From the NCBI RefSeq assembly GCF_000970325.1, contig NZ_CP009518.1, positions 1,426,001 to 1,490,000 of the forward strand: 64,000 nt of DNA, written 5' to 3'. Shown one piece after another: positions 44,282 to 53,115 of this stretch. Every line of letters begins with the position of its first letter. Within the stretch, counting starts at the first letter, position 1. Below the pieces are notes generated by a model, which saw nothing but the letters and a program-made list of their open reading frames with translations, had not been told where the DNA came from and made no database searches. Both the position numbers and the translations under genes were made by a program. Origin of the DNA: Methanococcoides methylutens MM1. Its GTDB lineage: Archaea > Halobacteriota > Methanosarcinia > Methanosarcinales > Methanosarcinaceae.

Positions 44282-44443
44282 ATGGGAATAATAGGATGTA
44301 GGCCTGATGAAGACGGCGATACGAGATATTGTGAATGTTGTGCTTTTAATCCAAATACAACTGAATGTCGAAAGTCCAGACGGGGTCATGTAAGAGATTA
44401 TGATGAGGGATATGAAATGGAATATGTAATTGATGACATCTAA
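44282..44443 (+). CDS. Small Cys-rich (zinc-binding) protein
   Basis: 53 residues: MGIIGCRPDEDGDTRYCECC, later TTECRKSRRGH, and an acidic end. Five Cys in 27 residues suggest one zinc site. TTTATAAATT at 44230-44239 is a TATA candidate and GGTAGAT precedes the ATG. No family recognised. Confidence 0.55.
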   Translation: MGIIGCRPDEDGDTRYCECCAFNPNTTECRKSRRGHVRDYDEGYEMEYVIDDI

Positions 44444-44580
44444 GGTGATTGTATTTCGACCATTTTTAACCTCTCTCGTCCAAAAATTGATGTTAGCTAT
44501 ATAGACACTTCTCGAGTCCCGAAATGGTTCTTACATAACAGGAAACTATGATATTTTGGGAGTGAATTGAGGGTGCATAA

Positions 44581-45366
44581 ATGAGTAGGGAAGAAATACT
44601 GAACATATTGGGTTATTTACGATCTGAGAGGATTGATGGATATTATTACAAAAGAATAAATCGTAAAGTGACTATCGGCATAAATTTGGATTCATCGTAT
44701 GGAAAAATCATTAATGTATATCCAGACAACGATTTCAAAGAAGTTCTGGACTATCCTCACTTCACAATATTAAGAACAGGGGATTGGGAAGTCAATCGAT
44801 CTGTGATTGACGAATTTAAAAAATTACATTATGCTGGTGTAATAGGAGGGGAGGTTAGAAAATCCGATAAAGAGTTAATTGCGATGTTGATTGAGGATGG
44901 ATATTATGACATTAACATTAATGGATTTTGTAATTGGTGCAATAAAGACATCCAAAAATATGATAAATTTTGTAGTGAAGACTGCAAATTAAATTATGAT
45001 TTGCAACACGGTTTCAAAATTCGATGCAGTGTATGTAATAATCCTATTAAAAAAGAGGACATTGTGAAACATCACACCTCATATAAAAAAGATATAACTA
45101 TTGATGTATGTAGAATCTGTCATGCCAAGATTCATCACTCAAACGTCCCAAATTTTACTATATATCAACCAGATGATGACAGGCCACATACAAAACCGAA
45201 ATACAAGTTAATAAGATGCGATGGGTGTGGGGGTCAATTACGACTAAATTTAGAAGCACCTAATTATGTCATAGATTGCAGTGGTAAGATTCTTAATTTA
45301 TGTTCGAAATGTAAAACAAAAATGAGTAGGTGGAAAGAAGTAGATATTAAAGCCTTTAAAAAATAA
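44581..45366 (+). CDS. HNH-type zinc protein
   Basis: 261 residues in three parts. Residues 1-100 are of unknown fold. The middle has a zinc finger CNWCNKDIQKYDKFCSEDC, then an HNH-like nuclease region: CSVCNNPIKKEDIVKHHTSY followed by DVCRICHAKIHH. The C-terminus has another zinc ribbon (CDGCGGQL, CSKCKTKM). The double His followed by CxxCH and IH fits HNH endonucleases of the zinc-finger class. It may be a homing or defence nuclease of the element. GAGGGTG precedes the ATG. Confidence 0.65.
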   Translation: MSREEILNILGYLRSERIDGYYYKRINRKVTIGINLDSSYGKIINVYPDNDFKEVLDYPHFTILRTGDWEVNRSVIDEFKKLHYAGVIGGEVRKSDKELIAMLIEDGYYDININGFCNWCNKDIQKYDKFCSEDCKLNYDLQHGFKIRCSVCNNPIKKEDIVKHHTSYKKDITIDVCRICHAKIHHSNVPNFTIYQPDDDRPHTKPKYKLIRCDGCGGQLRLNLEAPNYVIDCSGKILNLCSKCKTKMSRWKEVDIKAFKK

Positions 45367-45447
45367 TATTTTTGATTTCTATTAGAATTTCTACAAAGTC
45401 ACAAAATTTATATTATCATAATGCATCGTCTGTCAGGGGTATGTGTT

Positions 45448-45699
45448 ATGGATGAGTTTATGTCCGAGAAAGAAATCGAAGAGGATGACGAAGACACGCT
45501 TTTATGTTGTCCTGCATGTGGTGGTACTGAACTTTATTACGAAGCAGGCATGAAAATGGGTAGAATTTACCATTGCAAATATTGTAACTACATCGGTGCT
45601 TTTGTTCTTGAAGGGAACTTGGAAATGCGTCAGCTCTTGCGTGATGAATACGAGAGGAAATTGTGGGCTTTCAAAAACTTTGGTCACTCTTACAAATGA
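45448..45699 (+). CDS. Small zinc-ribbon protein
   Basis: 83 residues from ATG 45448; an ATG at 45421 is in frame, but the TATA-like stretch at 45408-45416 is too close to it. An acidic N-terminus is followed by a zinc ribbon with CPACGG and CKYCNY. Related small ribbons often bind nucleic acid. No closer identification. Confidence 0.6.
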   Translation: MDEFMSEKEIEEDDEDTLLCCPACGGTELYYEAGMKMGRIYHCKYCNYIGAFVLEGNLEMRQLLRDEYERKLWAFKNFGHSYK

Positions 45700-46200
45700 C
45701 CACTGAGATATAAAAAATTATAAAGATATACGAAAGGTGCGATGGTACTCTCAAAGCACAACACCTCTTTTTCTGGCTTCTCAGGGATATACCTGAAGTC
45801 CATGATCTTCCTTCACCTATAACGACCATATACCCTGAGACTTACGAGAATCGCCCATATGAAGATTTTTTGATGTAGGTTAATTCTCCCATGTAACGGC
45901 TCAAAAAACACTCAAATTACCCATATTTTAAATTATAAAAAATGTATTGAGGTCTCCATGTCATATATCGCAAGCTGTCAGTTCAAAGTAGACATACCAA
46001 AAATTTATAAACAAGAAACCTCTATTATATTTTGATATATGAATGTGGACCGGACACGTTTTAAAGGAGCCTTTTTAACGGGACCGGGACATATTCATAT
46101 TATCCCATATGGAGCTTTTTTGGAGAGCTTATAACAAAGCTTACCCTAACTTATATTGTTCCATGCTCAGATTGGAAAACTTTGACCTATAATTAACTGG
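45700..46200. other. 500-bp gap within the element
   Basis: AT-rich and without a convincing gene. ATAAAAAATTATAAAG at 45710-45725 looks like a promoter. After it AGGTG (45736-45740) and CACCT (45761-45765), followed by CTTTTTCTGG, could form a small terminator or the end of a short RNA. A 26-codon reading frame from ATG 45742 overlaps it. Confidence 0.3.
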
Positions 46201-46935
46201 TTACAGACTCATGGCATGTTTTAAGATGTCACGAATATAGTCTGGATCATCCAAATCATCATACTCAAGGTCCTCTATCAAGTAATATGGATAGTTGCCA
46301 AAAGTTGAACTGCGGACTTGATCTTCATTAATCAAACCTTTACTTAGGGCCTCATCCACACCGGGCATGTCTTTGGAATACACAATCTTGTGAAGCCTAT
46401 CCACATCACTGTATATACCCTTACGTAGAACTATAGTCATATTTTTGTCTGGGTACCTTATCCAAACTAAACCTCGCCTGTTGTGATTTATACCAACCAT
46501 TGTTGAACCTGGATACTTCATTTCACAACCCTTGGCAATTAACAATCCTATTAATGAAGAGAACAAAGTATACTCCAGTCCACGGTTGAATTTCACGTTG
46601 TCTACTAGTTGTAACTGTGAGTTTTCAATCATATCTGAGAAAACAAACAACCAATCATTGTCTTCTCCTTCTAGGTCCCAGCCCTTGCTATCCTCATTAA
46701 ATTTGAGATTATATTTATTCATATAGTCTTTGACATCCTTGTACCGGAGAAGTTCTGCCTGATCACCTATTGTATCATAAGTTTCAGTGAGCTTTTCTTC
46801 ATCGATAGACTCTTCCAAGATGTGATCCTCAATCTCCTTCTGCAATTCTGCGGATATATTCTTTGGGATTAACATTGCCAATGTAGGTTCAGTTACTTTA
46901 TCCGATTGAATTATAATGTGTTTCATAGTTCTCAT
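46201..46935 (-). CDS. Unrecognised element protein
   Basis: 244 residues, acidic, no membrane helix, signal or known motif; a mixed alpha/beta composition with a hydrophobic segment LFSSLIGLLIAKGCE in the middle. ATG 46935 has GAGG very close, so ATG 46926 is equally possible. Its promoter (TTTAAATATAA on the minus strand, about 47021-47031) is embedded in a cluster of TGCATT-type motifs, suggesting tight regulation. It follows the winged-helix gene on the same strand with 177 bases between. Confidence 0.55.
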   Translation of the reverse strand: MRTMKHIIIQSDKVTEPTLAMLIPKNISAELQKEIEDHILEESIDEEKLTETYDTIGDQAELLRYKDVKDYMNKYNLKFNEDSKGWDLEGEDNDWLFVFSDMIENSQLQLVDNVKFNRGLEYTLFSSLIGLLIAKGCEMKYPGSTMVGINHNRRGLVWIRYPDKNMTIVLRKGIYSDVDRLHKIVYSKDMPGVDEALSKGLINEDQVRSSTFGNYPYYLIEDLEYDDLDDPDYIRDILKHAMSL

Positions 46936-46980
46936 AGCCTCTTTTGGTAAATTTTTCTAACATATAGGACATGTGTGCAT

Positions 46981-47059
46981 ACAATGCATGTACAATGAAA
47001 ATACATTACCCCATTATATTTAAAGCTAATGATTGTGCATTCATTGTCAATGCATTGTG
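46981..47059. promoter_or_regulatory. Iterated TGCATT/CATTG motifs at a promoter
   Basis: CAATGCATTG (47048-47057) is a perfect palindrome; TGCATT (47036-47041) and AATGCA (47049-47054) form an overlapping inverted repeat. ACAATGCATGTACAATG stands at 46981-46997 on the other side of the TATA box. The arrangement suggests an operator array or replication-related repeats. Confidence 0.5.
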
Positions 47060-47112
47060 AGAACATGCACGAAGAAAAGTAATACAAATGGACATCAACA
47101 AATAATGTCAAA

Positions 47113-48195
47113 TTACTTGGAGGGAGGAACAATCCTCACCTCTTTCTTTGGCTTTTTGGGAATTTGTTCGGATTTGAAGATCAACTTCTTTAAGGGGAAC
47201 ACCTTGGAGAAAATGTAGAATCCCTCAGGACGTTGTCGAAGGAAGAAACCACACTCTTCTATCTCCTTAGCTGTCAACTTCCTTATGAGGCCTTTCTGGA
47301 CCATTTCAGCGGCAGTTCTGTCGTCATATATGGCGACCTCTCCGCCTTTGAGTTTGTTCTTCGCAAGTTCGGACATACTGCTGGAGCCGATGACTTTGTA
47401 AGGGTAGAAGGGGACCTCGGAGAAATCGAAGAACTTTTTTCGGAGCTGTTTTTTCAAATAATCCTTCATCACATTATACCGATTTTCATTCGTTTGAAGG
47501 GTTTTTGGGGATTCCGGAGGTTTCGGAGATTTTACCTCCACAAATGGTACTCTCTGTGAAGCAATTATTCTCCGAAGTTTCAGATTTTCCTCCACCAGTT
47601 CCTTTTCACGCTTCGATTTCTCCGTATGAACAACGTTTTTCTCTATATCGACCCCTTCATCCTCCAGGATCTTGTCCCTCGTAGGAACTGGGATTTGCCT
47701 TGTGAGGGTCTTGTAGATGGTCTCTGCCTGGCTTGGATACTCCGAAGCTATCCTCTCAATGATCCACGGGTCCTGAAGAAGGTTGGTGATTTCTTCCTCG
47801 ACCTTATTGTCGATAAAACCCTCTATTTTTGCATAGAAGTTTTCCCTGTATAGAAAAGGGTTCGCAGCATGTTCCATGCCTTTCGGTGTAAGCATGTATC
47901 TATAGGGTTTCCCATCTACTTTCCTTAAATATCCGTATTTACAATAGCGATATAGGCTTGTCCTTAAGGATCCATAGTTCACATGGGGAACCTTACTTCT
48001 AATGTCTGCACACGTATTGGCTCCATCAAGCACAGCATTCAAAATTGCTCCCTTGACTTTGCAGTCGGAGGTTGGGGAAGGGATGTTGGTGTTGTGACCT
48101 GTTTGAGTGGGTCGATTGATGTTGTTTTTGTTAATTCCTTGTTCCCAACCTTTTCCGGGAACTTCATTGATATTGGGTGGGGATATTTTGTCCAT
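47113..48195 (-). CDS. Winged-helix protein with coiled coil
   Basis: I choose ATG 48195, which has GGTGA six bases upstream and a TATA-like ATATATGTTAAC further up; the open frame extends to a TTG at 48291 without such signals. Residues 30-130 form a winged helix (ILNAVLDGANTCADIRSK, YRYMLTPKGMEH). Residues 190-240 look coiled-coil (KSKREKELVEENLKLRR). The C-terminal part contains two helix-strand modules (SSSMSELAKNKL, AAEMVQKGLIRKL). Probably DNA-binding, perhaps a plasmid replication or partition factor given its place beside the helicase-primase gene. Confidence 0.55.
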   Translation of the reverse strand: MDKISPPNINEVPGKGWEQGINKNNINRPTQTGHNTNIPSPTSDCKVKGAILNAVLDGANTCADIRSKVPHVNYGSLRTSLYRYCKYGYLRKVDGKPYRYMLTPKGMEHAANPFLYRENFYAKIEGFIDNKVEEEITNLLQDPWIIERIASEYPSQAETIYKTLTRQIPVPTRDKILEDEGVDIEKNVVHTEKSKREKELVEENLKLRRIIASQRVPFVEVKSPKPPESPKTLQTNENRYNVMKDYLKKQLRKKFFDFSEVPFYPYKVIGSSSMSELAKNKLKGGEVAIYDDRTAAEMVQKGLIRKLTAKEIEECGFFLRQRPEGFYIFSKVFPLKKLIFKSEQIPKKPKKEVRIVPPSK

Positions 48196-48575
48196 TTGCT
48201 TCACCAATACTTGAGGGTTGCTTGATGCTGATTTTTGAAAGGGGGTGTTGTTAACATATATGGAGTGACGGGGTTTTGTTGGAACTGTCAACGTTATACT
48301 GTTGACATTATGTGAGAAGGTGGGGAAATGCTTTAAAGGTTATCCTCGAAGATGCAAAGCAGGAACAAGAGACGTTTTATCCTTCTCCAATATCGATGAT
48401 TTGGAGGTGTTTTCGGACCTAAAAAACTCAATCTTAAGGAGGAATGTGTTCGATGTCCATAAGCCTCCTGAGGTATTCATAGAAGCTCTATATGAGGAGG
48501 AATGTTTGAAGATCCATATTCCTCCAAAGTCTTCTAGGGTCCTCTCAGAAAGCTTCTACGACAATATTAGTGGAA
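48196..48575. other. Gap with an inverted repeat and an uncertain rightward reading frame
   Basis: TGTCAAC (48286-48292) and GTTGACA (48301-48307) form a perfect inverted repeat with an 8-base spacer, a likely operator for the leftward winged-helix gene. A rightward frame from TTG 48302 to 48673 (123 codons, no ATG start, overlapping the helicase end by about 100 bases) may be a small gene, but I give it only slight weight. Confidence 0.35.
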
Positions 48576-51272
48576 TTAGCCAGAACTTGAAGTTGAAGAA
48601 GTTTCAAACGACACAACCCCAATTGTCAATTCCTCAAAATCGTTCACGAATTCCCCATCAATTAGTATTTTAGAGTCTTTTCCAAAAGGTAAAATAACAA
48701 GATCTCCGGGATAATGACTGGTGATTTTGGTTTTGCTTGGGAAATATGTGCAATTTCTGTTTTTACCTTTCACCACGATGTCCTTCCTCTTCAGTTCTGA
48801 TTTGAAAAGTCCCATTAGAGCATCACAAATATTTTTAACAACTGTCGCCTTCATCGATTCAATAAAAATCCATATTCGATAGCCACTTACGGTTTTTTCG
48901 ACGAGACTTGGGAACTGCATGGCTTCAAAATAACCATGCATTAAAGACATATGCAATTCTTCTGCAAACTCAAAACAGATCCAATCGACCTCATTGATAT
49001 TCGAAAGAGTTATGGCCTCAACCAACTTTTCACCTTCGAAGTGTTTTTGGAGGATATCGTCGGAAAGTTTAGTCCCAGAGATTTCATCTTCATCGAACAT
49101 AAATCGACTTTTGTTCTTGATGATGTGGTTACGGATTAGAGAACTTCTCGAATATTCTTTGTATTCATTCTGATGAAAAGTACCAGTTATATCTTTAATA
49201 GCTCTAATACCTGGTACTTTTGGTATGAACGAATACAAAGGTTTTTTATAATGTAGTGCTGCAAGCAGTTTTTCCACTGGTTTTCTAACATATATGATAT
49301 TTGGCTTTGTTATGCATTCCTCTTCGACATTGACCTTTTTGACCTTCTTCATGCCTTTTTTTGGAGGTTTTTCAATTTCGATGGAACGATTATAACCATA
49401 TTTGATGACGTTTTCGCAATCATCCGAAGTCACTCCGAGACAAATTACAAGAGAGGACACCTTACCTTCCGGATCCTTAACCCGCGACCATGCCTGCCAT
49501 GTATCATTACAAGTCACCTCATACCTGAGTTTTTGACTCTCCTCATGTGAATCGGTTACCGTATCATATGCATTTGCGGGTTTATGGGCCAAACCAACTA
49601 CAATGGCAACTCTCGCATAGCAAGACACTCCCATCAACTCAGATGAACCATAATATTCGACTTTGTGGGGATGATTTGCCTTTTCCAAAACCTTTTCTAT
49701 TTCCTTTGCCTGCCCTGCATTATTGACAATTATTAGACAATTCCCGTCTCCATAAAGCTCAAGATATTGAATTATCTCAGAGGTGATCTCATCCATATGT
49801 TTTTCAATTGCATATGGTCCACGGGTACTGTATTTTTTCTTATCGGGGAAAATGAACATTTTTTCGTTGGTCTTTTTGGGGTCACCGCCCTCCCCAAAGG
49901 TGATTTTTTTGAGATTATCTTTATGATCCAATAGCAGCTTACTGAAATCGTAGCTCCCTTGGGTTGCAGAGGTGAAAATTATACGTTTTTTCTCGCTTTT
50001 ATGTATATTCTTTATGAAAATTGCCAACAATTCATCAAACAATGTGTCGACCGAAGAGACATTAACAAGTATCCACTGTCCAATTGGCTGCGCGTTTACA
50101 GAAATTGTTTCAGAGGTTATTATTTTTAGGATATCATATAGAGGCAGTATATATTCCATTTGGAGATCAATTTCAGGATCGATAACCATTTCCTCAATTT
50201 TTTGGAATGCTTTTACAATATATCTTGGAGTTACTTGATGGCGATTTGGAATCGGATGGCTGAGATGTTCTTCGAAGTAGTTGTCCTTAGAAGCTTTCTC
50301 AATAGCCTTATTTTTGGCCTCAATAAGGTCATTTTGTTCAAGAAGTGATTTGAAGTGTTCCACTATTTCCCAAATAAATTTGTATTTTTTCATATTCTTC
50401 AATGCATCATATACACCAAAATCAAAATCAGAAACCTTTTTTTCATCGATAGTGGCAATCCTGAAATCGACTTGTGGTTTATCTTGGAGCATATGGCTTT
50501 CGTCAATGATGATATTTTTAGAACTCGATATCAAGTCCAAAATCCATCTCGGAAGTCGATATTGATAATCGTTGGTAAAAGAAGATAGTAAAACAGCCAC
50601 TAGCTTTTGTGTGGTTAAAGTAATACCATCTAGTTTTTGATCTCTGACCCCTTTAAGATAAACTTCTTTCACTTTCTCAAGATAGGTACCTCCACTGGAA
50701 GTATTGCCTAAAACATCATGACGTATTAATGTAGTGACCGGACACTCGGCATGGTATTCACATTCTAAGCAGTTCTTTGGTAACCGTAGGAAAGGTAATT
50801 TTTTAAGAGCCGGGTATTTTGCAATCCTTTCTTGGTTAATGATGCACTTACGATTGGGTTCCACATGGATTATATTCGGTTTTCTCGAACAGAATTCTGC
50901 AAGATCGGCTCCTGCTGTTTGGGTTAGAATGTTTGTTGTTGGAGCGATTAGTACAAAGGTTTCTCCAAGTTCTATTAATGTCAATAATAGGGATGTAGTA
51001 CATCCGCAACGTGTTGTTTTATGAAGAATAAGAGGTCCATTTGGATGATTCCAATATATTTCATAAGCAGTTATAGTCCTTATGTCGCCCGTTTTTGGAG
51101 GACTTGTTTTGATGGGGAGCTGTTTGGGTTTTATTTCATATGCAACTTCAAGTGGAAGTGGTTCTGGAGGGTTGTAGAGATATGATATTCCGGATTCAAC
51201 CCGATTGCTTTTTTGTTTTTCGAGCAAACGTTCATATACAATAGACTCACACGTAACTGTTTGAGGAGACAT
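48576..51272 (-). CDS. SF2 helicase-like protein with degenerate primase-like C-terminus
   Basis: The start is ATG 51272, with AAAGGA upstream and outside the overlapping small gene. The N-terminal motor has HKTTRCGCTTS near residue 85 where Walker A is expected, with Cys in place of the catalytic Lys. Four clustered Cys (CLECEYHAEC region) may bind zinc or iron-sulfur. Motif II IIIDESHML and IIFTSATQG are intact. The C-terminal 150 residues resemble archaeo-eukaryotic primase domains (VSGYRIWIFIES, DLVILPFGKDSK), but the D-x-D metal site appears as CFEF. Probably the replication protein of the element; catalysis is uncertain. Confidence 0.65.
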   Translation of the reverse strand: MSPQTVTCESIVYERLLEKQKSNRVESGISYLYNPPEPLPLEVAYEIKPKQLPIKTSPPKTGDIRTITAYEIYWNHPNGPLILHKTTRCGCTTSLLLTLIELGETFVLIAPTTNILTQTAGADLAEFCSRKPNIIHVEPNRKCIINQERIAKYPALKKLPFLRLPKNCLECEYHAECPVTTLIRHDVLGNTSSGGTYLEKVKEVYLKGVRDQKLDGITLTTQKLVAVLLSSFTNDYQYRLPRWILDLISSSKNIIIDESHMLQDKPQVDFRIATIDEKKVSDFDFGVYDALKNMKKYKFIWEIVEHFKSLLEQNDLIEAKNKAIEKASKDNYFEEHLSHPIPNRHQVTPRYIVKAFQKIEEMVIDPEIDLQMEYILPLYDILKIITSETISVNAQPIGQWILVNVSSVDTLFDELLAIFIKNIHKSEKKRIIFTSATQGSYDFSKLLLDHKDNLKKITFGEGGDPKKTNEKMFIFPDKKKYSTRGPYAIEKHMDEITSEIIQYLELYGDGNCLIIVNNAGQAKEIEKVLEKANHPHKVEYYGSSELMGVSCYARVAIVVGLAHKPANAYDTVTDSHEESQKLRYEVTCNDTWQAWSRVKDPEGKVSSLVICLGVTSDDCENVIKYGYNRSIEIEKPPKKGMKKVKKVNVEEECITKPNIIYVRKPVEKLLAALHYKKPLYSFIPKVPGIRAIKDITGTFHQNEYKEYSRSSLIRNHIIKNKSRFMFDEDEISGTKLSDDILQKHFEGEKLVEAITLSNINEVDWICFEFAEELHMSLMHGYFEAMQFPSLVEKTVSGYRIWIFIESMKATVVKNICDALMGLFKSELKRKDIVVKGKNRNCTYFPSKTKITSHYPGDLVILPFGKDSKILIDGEFVNDFEELTIGVVSFETSSTSSSG

Positions 51273-51336
51273 ATTTATTTCCTTTTGTAGTGTGTGGGGC
51301 AATACACACTGCAAATCTTTTATTTTGAAATAGTTA

Positions 51337-51495
51337 TTATTCAATCATTTTCGGCATTTTTGAAAGCTTCGAGAGCTGACTCTGGACCAAGTCTTCAATA
51401 TATTTGCTTCTGGGGGTGTGAGTCCGTTCCAGCAAAATATCGAGTCTATTTACGGTTTCTTGTTCAATTGAGAGCATAATTTTCTTCTTTGTCAT
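51337..51495 (-). CDS. Ribbon-helix-helix DNA-binding protein
   Basis: A 52-residue protein from ATG 51495 with GGTGA six bases upstream. KKKIMLSIEQETVNRLDILL gives the DNA-contacting strand and first helix, and TPRSKYIEDLVQSQLSKL the turn and second helix of a CopG-type fold. It is transcribed just ahead of the helicase gene and is the likely copy-control repressor of that operon. The promoter region upstream (51500-51560) holds three TATAGC repeats and GGAG-TATAG-CTCC. Confidence 0.8.
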   Translation of the reverse strand: MTKKKIMLSIEQETVNRLDILLERTHTPRSKYIEDLVQSQLSKLSKMPKMIE

Positions 51496-51504
51496 TGTTC
51501 TCAC

Positions 51505-51565
51505 CGATCTGTACGTTTATAGCGGAGTATAGCTCCATATAGAGGTGTATTTTATAGCTATTTAA
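51505..51565 (-). promoter_or_regulatory. Promoter/operator region of the RHH-helicase operon
   Basis: TATAGC occurs three times (about 51519, 51529 and 51552), and GGAG (51524-51527) with CTCC (51533-51536) form a short inverted repeat. Repeated short sites ahead of an RHH gene are typical of autoregulation. Confidence 0.4.
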
Positions 51566-51955
51566 GGGTGTTTACTTCATAATTAAATAGATGGAAAACA
51601 TAGTTTTTCTTATTAATAATAAAAAAAATATTGTTCCTTTATTTTATTTCCAAAACAAGCAGAGGATTGCGATTTAAAGGAACAATGGTTCTATTTTTGT
51701 GATTAAATATGCCTACTATTTACTCCTTGTAGAGGGGCTTGTTTGCGATTTCGAATGAAAATAGAATAGAACCTAAAAACAGAAGCATGAGGCATTACGG
51801 AGGAATAAATGTAGTGAAATGTTTTCCTCGGAGAAGATCGTAATAACCTCAGATGAGTTTTCCACAAATCCATGAGAGCCACTGAAAGAGTGAAATGATA
51901 GAAACACTTAAATAAAGAATTTGGAGAGGGGAAGGAGACCCCCCATTCACTCCGA
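51566..51955. other. Gap without a recognisable gene
   Basis: AT-rich with many stops. A leftward reading frame at 51703-52011 overlaps the end of the winged-helix gene in another phase and has no family features; I do not accept it. Nothing else seen. Confidence 0.35.
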
Positions 51956-52435
51956 TCATTTGGAGCCTCTTTTGGGAAAAACATATACTCCAGACTTGAC
52001 TTTCCGTACAATTTTGTTAGTTGTCATGTATTTTAAGTATGCCCAAGCATAATTCTCTATGGTCCTATCTGCCCGATTCTTCATATGAGGTCCCAATAAT
52101 GCACGAAAATCCAGAGGTGTAAATTCATCCCGGAAGGTGTTTCTAGCATCCTCTAAAATTTCTCCCTAAATGGAAAATCGGCCTTGTTTACCAACTATGT
52201 TATAAGGACATTTCATAGAAGTATCAATCTCAGACTCCAAGGAAGTATCGAGATCACCACAAGGTGTTAAAAATAGTTTTATATGTTGGAGTGAGCCTCT
52301 TTCCTTGAAATCCTCACTTACATCAATAGAAGAACCATCATGTATAAATTTTTTAATCTCACCGTCGACAATAAATCCTAAGGTAGTATTTTTATTTAAT
52401 CCAGGAATAGGTACAAAATATTTGTGAAATGCCAT
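51956..52435 (-). CDS. Element DNA-binding protein read through an in-frame TAG
   Basis: From ATG 52435 (GAGGGA upstream; GTG 52447 also possible) the frame gives about 89 residues to KQGRFSI, a TAG at 52166-52168, then a further 69 codons in the same frame to a TGA. The second part (GEILEDARNTFRDEFTPLDF, RADRTIENYAWAYLKYMTTN, GVYVFPKRGSK) looks like a winged-helix domain and has no start codon of its own before GPHM. UAG decoding as pyrrolysine would give a protein of about 159 residues; otherwise this is a broken gene with a 89-residue product. Confidence 0.55.
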
Positions 52436-52769
52436 CTTTTCCCTCACACATTGTTTATCATTCCAATCCTTTTTTTATTGAACTTGTTTTATGAAATTAC
52501 GTAAACCGTGTTTGGGGATTTTTAAAAGTACTGAATCATGTATAAATGTTATGCATAAAAACGATATATTTTGACGAAGCTTACTTTCCAATTGGAGGAT
52601 CTATTGTAAAGAAAACCCCCCTCCAAAAGCTCCTCACAGCCTCCTCAAGGACTTGAACCTTTCTTTAGGTATTTCCCCCATGGGTCACATCACAAGAGAT
52701 CTCAAAGAGGACGAGGGTAAATTATACAATAAGTGTACACTATATACCATAATTGGGGAGGGAAAAGCC

Positions 52770-53078
52770 ATGGAACCTATTGGAAAGTCCAAAATCACAG
52801 GGCATCGGCCTAACAAGGATACCACATATCCACTGATCCGATTACCAAAGTCGTACTCACACCTTATCGGAGAAACAGCCCATTTTTTTGAAATCGACAA
52901 CAATGGAACTCCTTTATTAGTAATTTCCTTGGACGAAGATTTCGACGGAAACATCAAAATTGTACAATCCACACCATCAGACCTTGAAACCCGCCTGGAA
53001 TCCCTAGAAAAACAGATGAAATTACTTGAAAAATCGCTACAGACCACCGGCTCTTCCCCTCGAAAACCAAAAGAATAG
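52770..53078 (+). CDS. AbrB-like DNA-binding protein with C-terminal coiled coil
   Basis: 102 residues from ATG 52770 with GGGGAGGG upstream. Residues 1-50 (MEPIGKSKITGHRPNKDTTY, then IRLPKSYSHLIGETAHFFEI) follow the swapped-hairpin AbrB/SpoVT pattern. Residues 70-92 are a leucine-patterned coil (LETRLESLEKQMKLLEKSLQ). The stop is TAG, and the same frame remains open beyond it across the hairpin repeat and the attachment site. A truncated copy lies beside the left attachment site. Probably the regulator of the element and possibly of its integrase. Confidence 0.7.
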   Translation: MEPIGKSKITGHRPNKDTTYPLIRLPKSYSHLIGETAHFFEIDNNGTPLLVISLDEDFDGNIKIVQSTPSDLETRLESLEKQMKLLEKSLQTTGSSPRKPKE

Positions 53079-53115
53079 CCAGATCACGCTTCTGGAGCGC
53101 GGACCGAGGTGATGA
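53079..53115. repeat. Dispersed hairpin repeat, copy D (left part)
   Basis: CCAGA and TCTGG arms at 53079-53095, then GAGGTGATGAGC (53106-53117) pairing with GCTCAACACCTC (53121-53132). ATG 53112-53114 within it is in frame with the integrase of the excised circle. Confidence 0.85.

Noticed and set aside
48302-48673. Rightward 123-codon frame between the winged-helix and helicase genes
   Set aside because: No ATG, starts inside an inverted repeat and overlaps the helicase end; kept only as a note in the gap entry.
51703-52011. Leftward 102-codon frame
   Set aside because: It overlaps the winged-helix gene in another phase and shows no protein-like pattern or ribosome-binding site.
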